Part shown: piece by piece, positions 23,701-35,335 of the stretch
Position numbering within the stretch: the stretch's first letter is position 1
How the letters are laid out: each line of letters opens with the position of its first letter
DNA from: Spisula solida
Taxonomy: Eukaryota; Mollusca; Bivalvia; Venerida; Mactridae
NCBI GenBank assembly: GCA_947247005.1
Contig: OX365952.1
Coordinates: forward strand, 31,064,222 to 31,128,221
Reading direction: 5' to 3'
DNA: 64,000 bases
Program-made: the position numbers and the translations under genes
The notes under the pieces: model-generated
Seen by the model: the letters and a program-made list of their open reading frames with translations, nothing else
What the model was told of the DNA's origin: nothing
Databases searched by the model: none

Positions 23701-26700
23701 AGTGAGAGGAGATTGTAAGTTACTGACAAGGGAAGTAATCATTGAGAGGAGATTGTAAGTTATTGACAAGGGAGATAATCAGTGAGAGGAGATTGTAAGT
23801 TACATACCACAGCTTCATTCTCCATCTTGATGGCCTTGGCTTCTTCATCCAACAATTTTATCTTAGTCTTCTGATCGATCTGTTCACCACTTGATTCTGC
23901 AGTCGTAACTTTAGCCTTGTCAACCTGTTAATGGAAAGTTATAGTATTAGTATCATCATCTCATTCTTGCAATAGGGTTATGCATACAATGTTACGCAAC
24001 ATCCGTATACCATGCTCTGGTTCAAATGTCAAGATTTACAGTGAGAGTGAGCGGAAAATTGACCAATCAAATGCTTTTCAGGTTTTTCTACAAGAATAAC
24101 AAATTCGCAGTAAATTACAGTAAATAAAATTACCAGATTATCAGGAAGAGTGGAGATTGTCTGTTTGAGTTGTTCAGCTGGTGACAGGTTCTCATCAATG
24201 TACATCACCCTCGATAGCAACAATAGACTTGTAGGTACTTGTTCCTGAAAATGGTCAACAAATACTGTAACCCAATAAGAAATATTGTAAACAAGTCTGC
24301 GTTCAATAAACGCTTATGCACCGAAGGAAGCCTTGTCCGTAATAACTAGCTAAGTCAATCAGGGGCCCTAATTATGTCGAAATGTTGGATAGTGTTACGT
24401 GGCAGTCACAATGTAAGGTGTTTATAATGGTTAACAAGTATGACATGTTTGAATGCAATGTCTTGATGGACTTCGAAAATATTTTAAAACATTGAAAGTT
24501 TTGGATAACATTTTCAATGGACAAATGAACAAAATGACAATCACTATATGCTTCCGCATCAGTAGATGCCGGGGTATAAAAACAAGAGATATTTGAAAAA
24601 TATGTATGCCCCATGGCAGCCAAACAGTCACGGTGACCTAGACCTTTGACCTAGTAAATAAGGATCATCAACTGACGTTGAAAAATCTCCCTTTTAAGCT
24701 GTTCTTCAGTTATTAGTCAGAAACTATTTTGCAAGCGAAATTCACAGTGACGTTGCCTTTTGATGAGGTGACCTCAAATCAATATAGGTCATCAAATGAT
24801 GATGACACCTTTAATGTTTGAATTAGGGTTGTCAAAATCGACCGAATCAAGCATCTGGATGTCCAAATCAGACATCCGGATAGATCCGAACGTTCGGATC
24901 AATTGTAACATTGATTTTTGATAATAACGTTTCCATCGTAACCAGTTTTCGCGACTTTAGTATATCCTCTGTAAAGCGACATCCGGCGGAGACAGAAAAA
25001 AACTGCCGCTCTGTGGAGGTCGATTGTTTTAGAATGTCGTTCATAGACTTTTGAGTGTACATAATCACGGTAATCTTAAATTGATGTCGTTTGTCGCATA
25101 AAATTAGATCTACTCGTAGCCGCGTGTTTTTTTCGATATAATACTTACGATTATTTAATTAAGATCGTTGATTAGATCCAAAAATGCGTACAATCCACAA
25201 GTCTAGTTTAATTGTTTAGTCTACCTTCAAAGTGGTAAAATCTCTATTAAGTCATATCACTCACAACACAATTTGTACACGTGATCGGTAATTGGTTTAC
25301 CTCTCGCATGTAACTTGGTCAGTGCATAAATTATGCTAAAATTGACAGTTTTAGATGATGTGATTAACCATTAACACGATATTTGCGTGTACTGATTGAT
25401 AAGCGTGTTGATGTCATTTACAATTATTAATAACGACTTTGAATTAAAAAAATCGAATTTTATGCATCTCATCAATTGCATGGTATGTACTGAGATACTG
25501 TGTCGAACTGATCTCATAGACAGTCGCTAATTTACTAGCGCCCGCGGCATCGGATTTAGTTACCTTGATGAGCGATAATTATTATAATCCACGAAGGTGC
25601 GAAAATTATTGTTGATGATCAAGTGATCTATTCAGCTTTGACATTTAATGATTTAATCCCATTATACATACACTATGTAAGTCGTATGCAGTGACACTTT
25701 TTACTAGTATATTGTAAGCCTAGTAACTGTATAATGTGTAAACGTGTCATCACCTTGACGACGTAGTCTATACTGCGCCCCGTATGTTCGACACTTAGAT
25801 AATATTTTATGATTATCGATTTCAGCAAAAAAAATCATGTTTTTATACGAACGTCTGAATACGAAAATTGGATCCGAACTTGGAAACGGGATCCGAACGT
25901 TCGGATGTCCGGACTCCGGTTGACAACTCTAGTTTGAATGACAACAAATTACCTGTCTAACATATTATTGAAAACAGCCATCTAAATACCGATACTTGAC
26001 GTGTATCTGAAGATGTTACAACAAATAAAGCCATAAAAGGATAATGGATATTGTATGATAAATATCTATGACTGACCTTAAGATGTAACTCTAGCCACTG
26101 TTCAAGCTGTATTCGAAGTCTGTTTTCTGGTACACCAAGCGCTCGCATACCACGTGCACGACTAGCTGCCTGTAACTCCTCGCTGGTCAGACTATCAATT
26201 CCATCTCGTAGTATGAACTAAAATAATTATGAATTACATGTAGCTACAGTACATAGTAAGATCCGACATTAATACTACATGGATGTGTGTTAGTTTAAGG
26301 CATCATGTCTCTCATTAACAATAAAGCACAAAGGAAATCCACCAAACTGCCTTTATCATAAAAGCAATTGACATTGCGCCAGAGCTCCACCCAATGGAAA
26401 ACAATAGTACAATCATTAGGTAAGAAAACAAGAACTGTCGTTAAAATTTTCATGTAGGCTGCGCTTATAAGATCCCCTCCTCTCGTGGAACCTGAATTCT
26501 GAGTCAAAAATTCCCTACCGGGGGTAAATGAGCCAGAATTAATGAATTTGAGTACCAGGGGTGTCAACAGGGCCAAATTGAAAATCAGGAAAATCGTAGG
26601 CTGCCGACCATTTTCGCCAAACAAGAGGCCTTCAACAACATTGTTTCCTAATTAACTCAGTTTGTATTAAAGAAAATCATTCAGAGCAGAGTAAATTTAC

Positions 26701-29700
26701 CATAACTTGGTCATTTCTTGAGATGTTTTCTTCAAATGACTTTTATCTTGGTCAGAAGCCATTGCTCTTTCAGGAAAGTTATAACCGGAATTCCGGATAA
26801 ATCAGGAAAATTGACACCCCTGGAGTACCAAAACTCCTTATTGAACCTGAATTCTGACTCCCAATACTCCTTAATAAAGCGAGTCCCAAAACGTCCAGGA
26901 TATAAATACAGTTTTTAAATTTTGCTAAAAGAAGATGGGAGGATCAGGTCAAAATGTTTGTACTATAGGACCCCTATACACATACCTTATCATCAACAGT
27001 GAGTTCTCGCATCCTCATATCAATCTGAAAGCGTAGAACTCGAGCATTGGGTATATCACTGAGGAATCCTATACCTAGAAGCTTACATATACCCTGTAAC
27101 TGTTCTATATCAAGGTCATCCAAGGTCAGACTGTTCTCAAACTGACGTGAGAACTTGATAATGTCCTCGATAGGTGGCATTACTTCTGTACTCTTAACCT
27201 GAAAACAACAGAAATGTTAGAGTTTGCATGCTAAAAACGTTTGTATTCTTAAAGTTTGCATTATTTCCATATTTTTCCTAACAATGTGTCGAAAATTCTG
27301 AGATCGAGCCGAGCTGCCAACCAATTTAAATGGGAGAATGTTCTCGAAAGGTGGCATTACTTCAGTACTCTTAACCTGAAAATAAAGCACATGTTAGAAT
27401 TGAAGTTTGTTTGCTAAGAACCTTTTGTGTTCTTAAAGTTGCATTGCTCTTGCATTTTTCTCAGTAATGTGCCAAACATTCTGATAAAACACCTAAAATT
27501 TTCTAAAATATTTGTAAATGAACTATTGTGAGTAAAAATTCTAAGAGTTTCAAGGGCAGATAACTCATACATATAAGTCAAAGGGTTCCATCCTTGTCAG
27601 TATGGACTCCCATTGAGATGGTGAATAACTATGTTGAGTTTCAAGTGGATACATTTAATAGTCTTTGAGAAATTGACATTTTTGTGTAAAAATTCGAAGT
27701 CAGAAAAGGGGAATAACTCTAATAAAATGCTGGATCAATTTGTTTCCTCTGTATGTCATCACATTCCACAAGTGTATTGACTTTCAAGTTGAAAGCTATG
27801 ATAGTGTTAGAGAAAACGCAGTTTATGCATGGTATTCCACTGAACGATTTGACCTGTATTCATGACAATACATTGCTAGGTATGTAATAAATGATAGTAC
27901 CTTGTCCATGAATTCAGAGAATAATTTCACTGTTGAAGCCTGTTCATCAGTGTCACTTTTCACTTTTAGGGGCATATTCTGTAAACTTTCCACCAATAGT
28001 TTGGCTGATTCTATCCTCATTTGTGCTTTCATTTTTATTTTACGTTCCTGAAAAACAAGTCATACATCTGATTGGTTGATTCCATTCCAAGCAAAGTTCG
28101 AATATCATCCATTTCAAGGCTCGGTTTGAGAATTGAATACCAATTTCATATGGGGTTTAAGGAGCCCCAACACATTTCAGATAACGAGATTACACAAAGC
28201 CGTACAGGAAAACTGATTTAGGCTTCATGTAATATTTTTTTGGTTTTTAGTCTCATCTCAAAATAACTTATCATTAGAATAAACTTTCTAGCTCAGCTCA
28301 CTTCGCTTACAATAATTATAAAATCATACTTTATAGACACGGATATACAATTGTTGTTGTAATAATCTCTTTTTGGCCAGGGTGAAACAGGAGTGAAGTT
28401 TAGCTCAGCTACTTATTGAGTCAATGGGAGGGGGTTAAAACTGCCATTGTGTATGGCCAAAATTAAACAAAGGTATAATTCTAATTTTTACCACTGCCCA
28501 AAAAGAAGATCAACTCTTCACTATTAACAGTAAACATAAACAAGCAATAGATAATTGTTAAAACATGTATGTGTTTCATTTTGCAATTAAGAGACAGTCT
28601 AAAGTGCGTAGACATTCAGGTTTTTCTCTACCTTATAAGAAAATGACCTCAGACTCAGAGGGAGAAATTGTTTCTTTAAACACCTTACCTTTGTTTCTTT
28701 CCGTATAAATGCAGATGGAGCAATACCAGTCAATGCTACCATTGGAGGAATAAGGAACTCCAAGAATGGTATTAGAACAGCAGGTAGATATGGGATCATC
28801 AGTAGTAAATCTCGCAATGTACGCGTCAGCTGCAAGTACAATCAAAGTCTTGTTTTATTAAATACTGTAGCCCACAGATAATCCAAAGCCACACAGAAAC
28901 GAAGGCAGCGTAGGAGTCAGACATAGAACAAACTAAATCCCAAAAAAATGAATATTTCAAGCAAGCTTATGTACTCACCAACAATGAATAACACACTGTG
29001 GACTTTGAATTGTATGCATAATAGAGCACAAACGGCTCACCATGGTACCTCGAGAACTGCAGTACACATGTCCGGTTCGGTGAACAGTACAACGACAACA
29101 AATTCCATTCGGTTCATATGTATAGACAAAATTATCGATATGCGTATAACTCAACAAATTTCATATGAAAGTCATAATTAATGATATTAGACAAAATATC
29201 AAATCAGTTTACCAATTGTAATAAATGTTCGCATCGGCAAATAGATAATATTAAGGTTTTTTTATAACCCCAATGGCATATGTCCGTTTATCCTACGATA
29301 ATTAAAAGTCAGTGCCAATTTGTATCAGTACTATCATACGATGCAATGATGGTGCATTTAATTCTAGTTCTCATACGTGTTTAAGTTACCAATTGTTGGA
29401 TATTAAAATTGTACTGCAAAGCATATATAGAGGATATTACATGAGTGTCTTTTCATATTGAATTTATTAAACGAGTTGAATAAAATAATAAAATTTTATC
29501 GATTTTATTCAACGAGTTTAATAAATCCAATGTGGAAAGTCACAAACATAAAATAGCTACTTATTTTCACTATAATAAACCCGCAACTTTGACGACGTCG
29601 CCTATACTTTGAGTGACGTCACGTCAGCTTTATTACACTAATGTATTATCAAAAATAAATAATGGCTTTATTACGCTGCCGCGACGCCAACATATGATAA

Positions 29701-32700
29701 ATTGTTTTAATGTATCAAATCAAAAATATCGATATTGAATCACAAAATTGGGCGAACCGTTACAGATCTAGTGCATAATTAACCATAAAGGGAGGTAATA
29801 ATGAAAGAATTAGATAACTACACTGAAGGAAAGTCTCACTGGTCAACAGTATTTCAGTCATATGGAAACTGACCAGTTACATAACTTAACTGATGAAAAC
29901 ATGTTGTAGCTGCGATCGTAGTTCGAGTGTTAGATTTGTAACACCAGGGAAATGAGTTCCCTTCCCAGGCGCGGCAGATCATACACCCTTCCTGCAAAAA
30001 TTGTTGAGAAATGGCTTAAAACCCGAAAAAATGCAACAAATACCAGTAACTAGACTCACCAGTCTATACTCTCTTCTGGTTAATGATGAGTTGCCATTAC
30101 GCATATATTTGATTAACAACGGTACACATAGACGAATATCCTTCAATAATAAAATAGTTCCATCTTTATAAAATAGCACCAGCTTCCATAAAGCTTTCAA
30201 TGTTCCCATAATTCCATTCTCTCGTAAAAATGTGATAGATTTCACGATCCAGTTCTTGACGGTGGTAACAGCATGCTTAAGCCGATTCTCACTTGGAGGA
30301 GCAGGATGTTTGGGTTTCAATTTGTCTTTCGTAGACTCCCTCTTTAAATTCTTCAAAGATTTCTCAATAACTGTTTCTTCTTTTAAAACTCGAGCTGACA
30401 TGTGAAAGGGTCGCTTTATTAACATGTCCTGATACAAGGATAGATTTTTATACTTGGAACTGGAATGTAGAAACCTGGAGTCGTGATTGGAGGTTAATTT
30501 GATGAATCTTGGAACATTAAAGACTTGATTAGCGGGTATAGATAATGGATTTAATGACGTGTGCCCTCTATTGGTTCCCGATTGTGAAGTCTGTGTGTTG
30601 CCGTGATGTTTCCATCTTCTATCACAGACAACTACACAATCCCCATCATTACTGAAAAGGAAACAAGAACAACCATAGATCATCAGGGTCTGGAATTACA
30701 ACCAATTTAATATTACTTAATTTAATATTACATTCAGCTCTCAAATATTGAAACTCTCTCTTTTGAAGTTTATAGTGCCGTTTTTTTTGTGAGAATGTTA
30801 AATTATGTTCTACATGTATCATTAAATATTATTTTTGGCTTATTTGAAAATTTCCTAGCGTAATGTAGTGTGTTTGTAAGCTATAATTGTAGTTTAGTTA
30901 TTTATTAGTCTGAGTGTGGCACTCATATTCAATAATTACATAATCACATTTATACATGTCTCATAAAATGATAAATACATTTTTAGTATACAATGGCAAA
31001 GAATATATGCCAAAATTTTATTTTCAACCCTCATATAACAAAGTTACAATTTTTCCTCATCTAGATTTGCAATCTTGCTCATAATATCGCATTTCCAATA
31101 TTTGAGTGCTGAGTGAAAGAATTGTTTGTAATTCCGAGCCCGGGGCATTGCACATGTAAGCTAAAAACTAAACATTCTTTTGATTGGCTTGTTTGTAATG
31201 TAATTTTTAGCTTGAGCAATACTTGCACCATTTCTTTTAAATTATCCACAACAAGTCTAAGTAGATCTATAGTCGTGTTTATCATTAACAGTTAAAACTT
31301 GCTGAAGATTTTAACTGTATAACACACAATTTTTAATTATTTACATTTTCATCTGGGAATAAACCCAACTCTCTTCACATTGAGCTCTTCTTGGCTTATG
31401 CTTGCGAACAATATTTCAAAATGACGTCAATACTCCAGACCCTTAGGTTTGAAGGCTGTAGTGACTTTGTTTATCAGGTATAAATATCCCATAATTACCT
31501 TTCCACTGTGTAATAATGCTGACATCCACAAACAGCATGACTTCCCCTACTTTGTTCTGAAAAATAAATAGGATGTGTATGAGGCCTAACAAAAAACATC
31601 ATCATATCATGTTATATGCACAAATAACATTAACAAGAGAACCCAATGGGTCCTTGGTCATTTACTTGTCATTGTCGAATAAATGCAGACCCTATGGTAC
31701 AATGAGTAATCATTTTCAAATTCATTCTGTACAAGTTGTTGTTTATAGTTCTATCGGGTGCACTTTTCCTCGTCTTTTTACTTTAAATACCATGATCATA
31801 ATTTCTATTTCTGTTTTAGAAAAATTCAAAATGTCACATATATTCGAAGTTGCCACGTTTTCGGTAGGGGTGGTCCGATGCATCAAAATATCGATGCATT
31901 GCGATCCTGAGTGTCCCGATAGTATGGATCGATAGTAAAAGTCTCGATCCAATTACTATCGCCGATAGTTAGCTCAACTATCGATAGTTATGAGTTTCAT
32001 TTTATATAAAGTTTATTATTAATTTCAAACAACTTCCGTTCTCGTTAAAAAAACTAATCTTAAAAAATCACATGAATCAAAACTGCCACAAAAGACCAAT
32101 ATCACAATCGTTCAACCTATGATCAGAAGTATGGATTCATTCTTCCATTGGACACGATAAAAACTTTAATATACGTATATTGGTTTTATCAGTGACATGA
32201 ACTTTATTTTTTTCCTATACACAGTGCAAATTTGCATTTACAAGTTAATCTCTGGTTTTCAAATGTTGGCAATAACTATTGCAATAGTATCGCAATAGTT
32301 TCCAGCAATACAATAGTATCGCAATAGTACTTTCAGCAATAGCAATAGTATTACAATAGTCAAAATTGGACTCGATAGTCACCCCTAGTTTTCGGCAGTC
32401 AACTAACTACTTGCACCTGCTCTGTGTGAAAAACGTGAAAAAAGTTTTGCATTTTTTCTGATTTATTTTCCAAATACTATATTATGATATTATGAGTAGG
32501 CCTACATGACTGTACGTGCAAGTATTTCTCAAAATATGTTAGAAATTTATACATTTCTAAACATGGTTACGCATCTTAATATTCTCCAAACCGAACTTTT
32601 AATATTCTCCCAACTGAACTTGACAAATGAAAACACAGCGACATATCGAGTGTAATTGTGTTACTTGGCATCTTGGAAATACTGTATTATGATATTATGA

Positions 32701-33873
32701 GTAGGCCTACGTGTAAGTATTTCTCAAAATAATTATGTTAGAAAAAAGTATTGACATAGATTAAAAGATACTAGCTGAAGTAAACCACAGTCAAATTGTC
32801 ACCGTGAATCCACCGCGTTTGCCCACTTAGGCCCACAGCATTTCCACCTTGACGGTCGATCTACGAGATATCGGGAAAATGCCACGGTGGCAATTTAGGG
32901 TGGAACTTTCTGTCCATGGTGGGCCCGCCACCTCAAATAAATTATTGATGCGGTGGCTGAGTGGAAATTGGAAAACACACCTTGCGTGTACTGTACTAAA
33001 TATGATTAATCAGAAAAATCAGAAAATACCTGATTATTTGAATTTTGATTATTGTGATCCAAGTCAAAGAATTTCTACCTATTTATTTATACTGCCTAAC
33101 GCCTCTTTTCGAGTATTATAAGCAGGTGTGTCTGTCAAGAGCAGACTTAAAATCAATGAAGAGAAAGAGGTTTGATACAAGGAATCCGGGTGCGTTACCC
33201 TAGCTCGTTCCGAATAGACTCCTTGGATCTTTAACATGCCGGTGTATAGCACCGATACACGCCAGACTATCTCTGGTTTTCCAACCAGTTAATCTCTAGT
33301 TGGGTGGGAAACACTGAAAAGCGTTTCAGAAATGATCAAGTGCCTCGGCCGACATTCGAACCAGGGACCTCTGGATCAGCAGTCAAGTGTGTTACCACTG
33401 TGCCAACAATCATTGAAGTAAACAATATTTCTTGTAAATCGGACAAGATTTTCGTCTTCATAGAATAACAAAAACTTTTAAGTACATTTTAAACTTTTTA
33501 ATCATAGTATTTTTCAGCTTGCACTGAATGCACCAAAAACTTCATTTCGCAAAATTCTAGAATACTTGAAAATGATGCAAAAATCTTTGAGTTTGACATG
33601 ACCCCCGTCTCAAAAAATTATCATTATGATTATGAAATAAGTGATATTAACACGCCAAAATAAAACCTGACACTGTTCATGATGTTGAATTCAAATTTAC
33701 AAAACAGGCAAATTGGTAAATCGTTTTTATAAATTTGGTTGCTGAGGCTGAATATGGTTCGGTCCAGTCCCGTGAACAGACCAATTAAATCCCAAGGCCA
33801 AGTGAAGTGGGTGGGGAAATACAAACTTACGTCTAGCAACAAAGCCGACACTTCTCAGCAAAGCTGATGCCAT
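17753..33873 (-). CDS. LETM1: LETM1, inner mitochondrial membrane cation/proton exchange protein, complete
   Basis: Minus-strand exons: 33831-33873, 31499-31556, 30060-30651, 28689-28829, 27901-28047, 26986-27198, 26077-26217, 24134-24244, 23808-23924, 22434-22791, 20770-20918, 20058-20305, 19079-19220, 17753-17902 (stop TAA at 17753-17755). They total 2610 bases, 869 residues, phase-consistent throughout; human LETM1 is 739. The start MASALLRS resembles vertebrate MASILLRS. Exon 3 has SLTRREYRL, and exon 4 (residues 232-278) holds the single membrane segment ([18 protein letters not shown]). Exons 5-8 form the conserved ribosome-binding-like LETM domain ([17 protein letters not shown] in exon 7). 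Exons 9-12 are charged coiled coil (EEERKK-type runs). Exon 13 holds a C-terminal EF-hand loop starting at D806; its position 12 is His instead of Glu or Asp. Family knowledge: LETM1 controls K+/Ca2+-H+ exchange and matrix volume. Introns 9 and 13 begin with large minisatellites, and intron 7 holds two inserted elements. Confidence 0.97.
18053..19108 (-). repeat. 38-base minisatellite made of the 3' end of LETM1 exon 13 plus its donor
   Basis: Nearly 30 copies. On the minus strand each full unit has the last 30 coding bases of exon 13 (through AAACCATGTACTACAG) followed by GTAGGTAT. The copy nearest the exon (19079-19108) is the real coding end and donor. Several units lack 8 bases, and copies differ at a few sites (ACTACAG or ATTACAG, TCTGATAG or TATGATAG). 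Confidence 0.97.
19240..20037. repeat. Imperfect ~30-base tandem repeat filling LETM1 intron 12
   Basis: More than 20 diverged copies contain 'acatgacctt/tttgagctca' and 'gatgtacaaaaacatgac'. The array fills nearly the whole intron between exon 12 (from 20058) and exon 13 (to 19220). Units nearest exon 13 are the most diverged; those at 19600-19990 are the most regular. Confidence 0.9.
21530..21985. repeat. Diverged ~150-base tandem units in LETM1 intron 10
   Basis: Three degenerate units share 'gtgcaagtttggttt', 'ggttcaagaaa(g)aacc', 'gatacaa' and 'gtgtagacaagg' type blocks. No coding potential. The adjacent 22030-22300 stretch is another dispersed repeat ('gaaatgtgtcaatgagacac', 'gtacagacggacgga'). 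Confidence 0.65.
23179..23800 (-). repeat. 40-base minisatellite starting at the donor of LETM1 exon 9
   Basis: About 15 copies of a roughly 40-base unit with 'gtaagttactgacaaggga' and 'ggtaatcagtgagaggaga'. On the minus strand the exon ends GCTGTG and the intron starts GTATGTAACTTACAATCTCC. The repeat is identical from donor position +4 (TGTAACTTACAATCTCC), while internal copies read GTCAGTAACTTAC. One internal unit is short and some have single-base indels. Confidence 0.95.
24824..25931. mobile_element. 1108-base hAT-like non-autonomous element, TSD GTTTGAAT
   Basis: The ends are TAGGGTTGTCAA and TTGACAACTCTA. They are flanked by perfect 8-base duplications, GTTTGAAT at 24816-24823 and 25932-25939. 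Both subterminal regions carry 'gatccgaacgttcggat'. An 8-base duplication is characteristic of hAT transposons; the interior has no recognisable transposase. Located in LETM1 intron 7. Confidence 0.92.
26556..26822 (+). mobile_element. 267-base MITE, CAGGGGTGTCAA ends, TSD GAGTAC
   Basis: The ends are CAGGGGTGTCAACAGGGCC and the inverse TTGACACCCCTG. Both are flanked by GAGTAC (26550-26555 and 26823-26828). It is homologous to the inverted copy at 59756-60022, which has the same length. Located in LETM1 intron 6. Confidence 0.92.
27335..27480 (-). pseudogene. Partial tandem duplicate of LETM1 exon 6 acceptor and 5' end
   Basis: The block from about 27335 repeats, with divergence, the block from about 27165. 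It covers the first part of LETM1 exon 6 (ggtggcattacttc... on the plus strand), its acceptor (ctcttaacctgaaaa) and about 100 bases of upstream intron, including matching 'tgttagaatt' and 'cattctgata' type segments. Read on the minus strand it keeps the AG acceptor and the codons for VKSTEVMPP, then diverges and has no clear donor. It lies 140-180 bases upstream of the true exon 6 acceptor at 27198, so it is a decayed exon fragment inside intron 5. Confidence 0.8.
29457..29531. repeat. Hairpin repeat with 30-base arms
   Basis: The left arm (29457-29486, attgaatttattaaacgag...) and right arm (29502-29531) are inverted copies with about three mismatches around a 15-base AT loop. It lies in LETM1 intron 3 and is part of a larger AT-rich stretch (29160-29760) where I see no gene. 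Confidence 0.85.
29905..30040 (+). mobile_element. tRNA-derived SINE next to LETM1 exon 3 donor
   Basis: The head resembles a tRNA ('agctgcgatcgtagttcgag', then 'gttagatttgtaacacc'). The tail has 'tgttgagaaatggcttaaaa', which matches the tail of the SINE at 56622-56880. It ends about 20 bases from the exon 3 donor at 30060. Confidence 0.6.
31865..32387. mobile_element. 523-base hAT-like non-autonomous element, TSD GTTTTCGG
   Basis: The ends are TAGGGGTGGTCCGATGCATC and '...gatagtcacccct a'. They are flanked by identical 8-mers GTTTTCGG (31857-31864 and 32388-32395). The interior is rich in 'atcgatag' and 'caatagtat' repeats. It lies in LETM1 intron 1, and no transposase is visible. Confidence 0.9.
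33160..33420 (-). mobile_element. tRNA-derived SINE
   Basis: On the minus strand it begins with a tRNA-like head: an A-box-like 'ggcacagtggtaacac' and a B-box-like 'ggttcgaatgtcgg'. The body contains 'cggtgtatagcaccgatac' in plus-strand orientation, shared with 9925-10110. Located in LETM1 intron 1. Confidence 0.75.
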
Positions 33874-34859
33874 AACGGCTGGAAATTATTTCATTGATTG
33901 CATTTAGTTTAGTTGATAAAAACGCAATGTCACTAGAAAATTGCATAAACATAAACACTTCGATTCGATTCGACCCAGATTTGTGACGATCCGACGGTGG
34001 CGTGATTTCCACACGCCTGTAACGGATGAAGTTTAATTAAGAACAAAAAAGAGCTTGAAAGAGCGAAAAGAAGCAAAATATTTACTGTTCAAAACGAATT
34101 AGATAATATTTCTAGCTATTTTTTAAAATACATATTTTTTTTCAAATTCCAATAATGTGCGATATATTAATATTTAATGAAATTCTACTGTAGCAAAAAA
34201 GTGAATGTGTATTTTTTTATGCAGTTCACTACTTTCTCCACAGGGTTGTGCATCCGATCGATAAAGCCACAGCTAGGGTATTGACGAATTTTATAAAATG
34301 TGTTTGCGGCCGTCTTAGCTCACATATACAAATATTTGTATATATGTGATATAAGGCGGTCACACACATAATATGCGTCACTTCCCTGTGGCTTTTTCGG
34401 GCGGATGCACAATCTTTTAACATAAATAAGATAATACCTCTGTCTCTTATTTTCGTGTCTTCTCCTGAAGTCCGTGCTTGGTTTAATTAAGCTCAAACAT
34501 AATATGCGCTGTGTTGTTAATTTAGTAAAATTGACCAAAATAATAATCACACAAATAGTAAAGAATACATTTGTGTATGATCTTTGCAAATAGTAGGTAA
34601 TTTCACCGTTATTTTCATTGAAAAATCTCCACCATCCTTTTAAAGTAAGTAAAACAATAAAAAGAGGTAAATACAGACAAGTTTTACGGAGGCAAGGATT
34701 TCATTTTTAAACAGTCAACAATATTCCGAGCATAGACCTAAGCCTATTTATAATTTTACGTATTTTCATAAACATTTGTCTCGTATGTCCGTGCTTCATT
34801 GGCGCATGTGCACTCGCAGAACCAAGTTCAAAACATTTCTACACCATTTTGTTGAACTT

Positions 34860-35335
34860 ATTCCCCATTTTTTAACTTAGTGCAACTGTAAAAGTTCAAA
34901 TAATATCTTCAAAGTGCATAGCCATATTGCTTTGATACTTTGCATACTTGTTCAACATCATGTCCATGTCCCCTACACGGGGATAAGTAACTCTATCAAA
35001 CATTTTGTAGAAATTATGCCCCCCCCCTTTTCAACTAAGTGCAAATGTTAAAGTTCTGGTACAAGTTTTTAACCTCTAATATCTTCAAAGTGCATTGACA
35101 TATTGCTTTGATATTTTGCATACTTGTTTACCATCATGACACCAAGACCTACACATGGGTAGGTAACTCTGTCAAGCATTTTGTTCAAATTATCTGCCCT
35201 TTTCTACTTCGAAGCCCCAGCCTCTGCACAGAAGAAGGTAATGCTGCAGCTATGAAGCATTTAGTATTGAATATATAATGATGATACTATCATAGAATAG
35301 TGGAGCTTGCTGTTCGTGGGCAGCTCTTGGTGTGT
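34860..35335 (-). mobile_element. Second copy of the 5101-6075 inverted-repeat element
   Basis: On the minus strand it begins 'caagagctgcccacgaacag' and 'ctccactattct', then two to three internal units with 'catgatggtaaacaagtatg' and 'gcactttgaagatattagag'. It is shorter than the 5101-6075 copy, with fewer internal units, and contains a run of C's (34999-35008). Confidence 0.75.

Noticed and set aside
26295..26624. 109-codon minus-strand frame with [22 protein letters not shown]
   Set aside because: The recognisable part is the end of the 267-base MITE, repeated at 59900-60022 in the other orientation; no gene.
30652..30683. Upstream ATG in the LETM1 exon 3 frame
   Set aside because: It lies in the intron; the acceptor at 30652 and phase link exon 3 to 31499-31556 and then to the ATG exon at 33831-33873.
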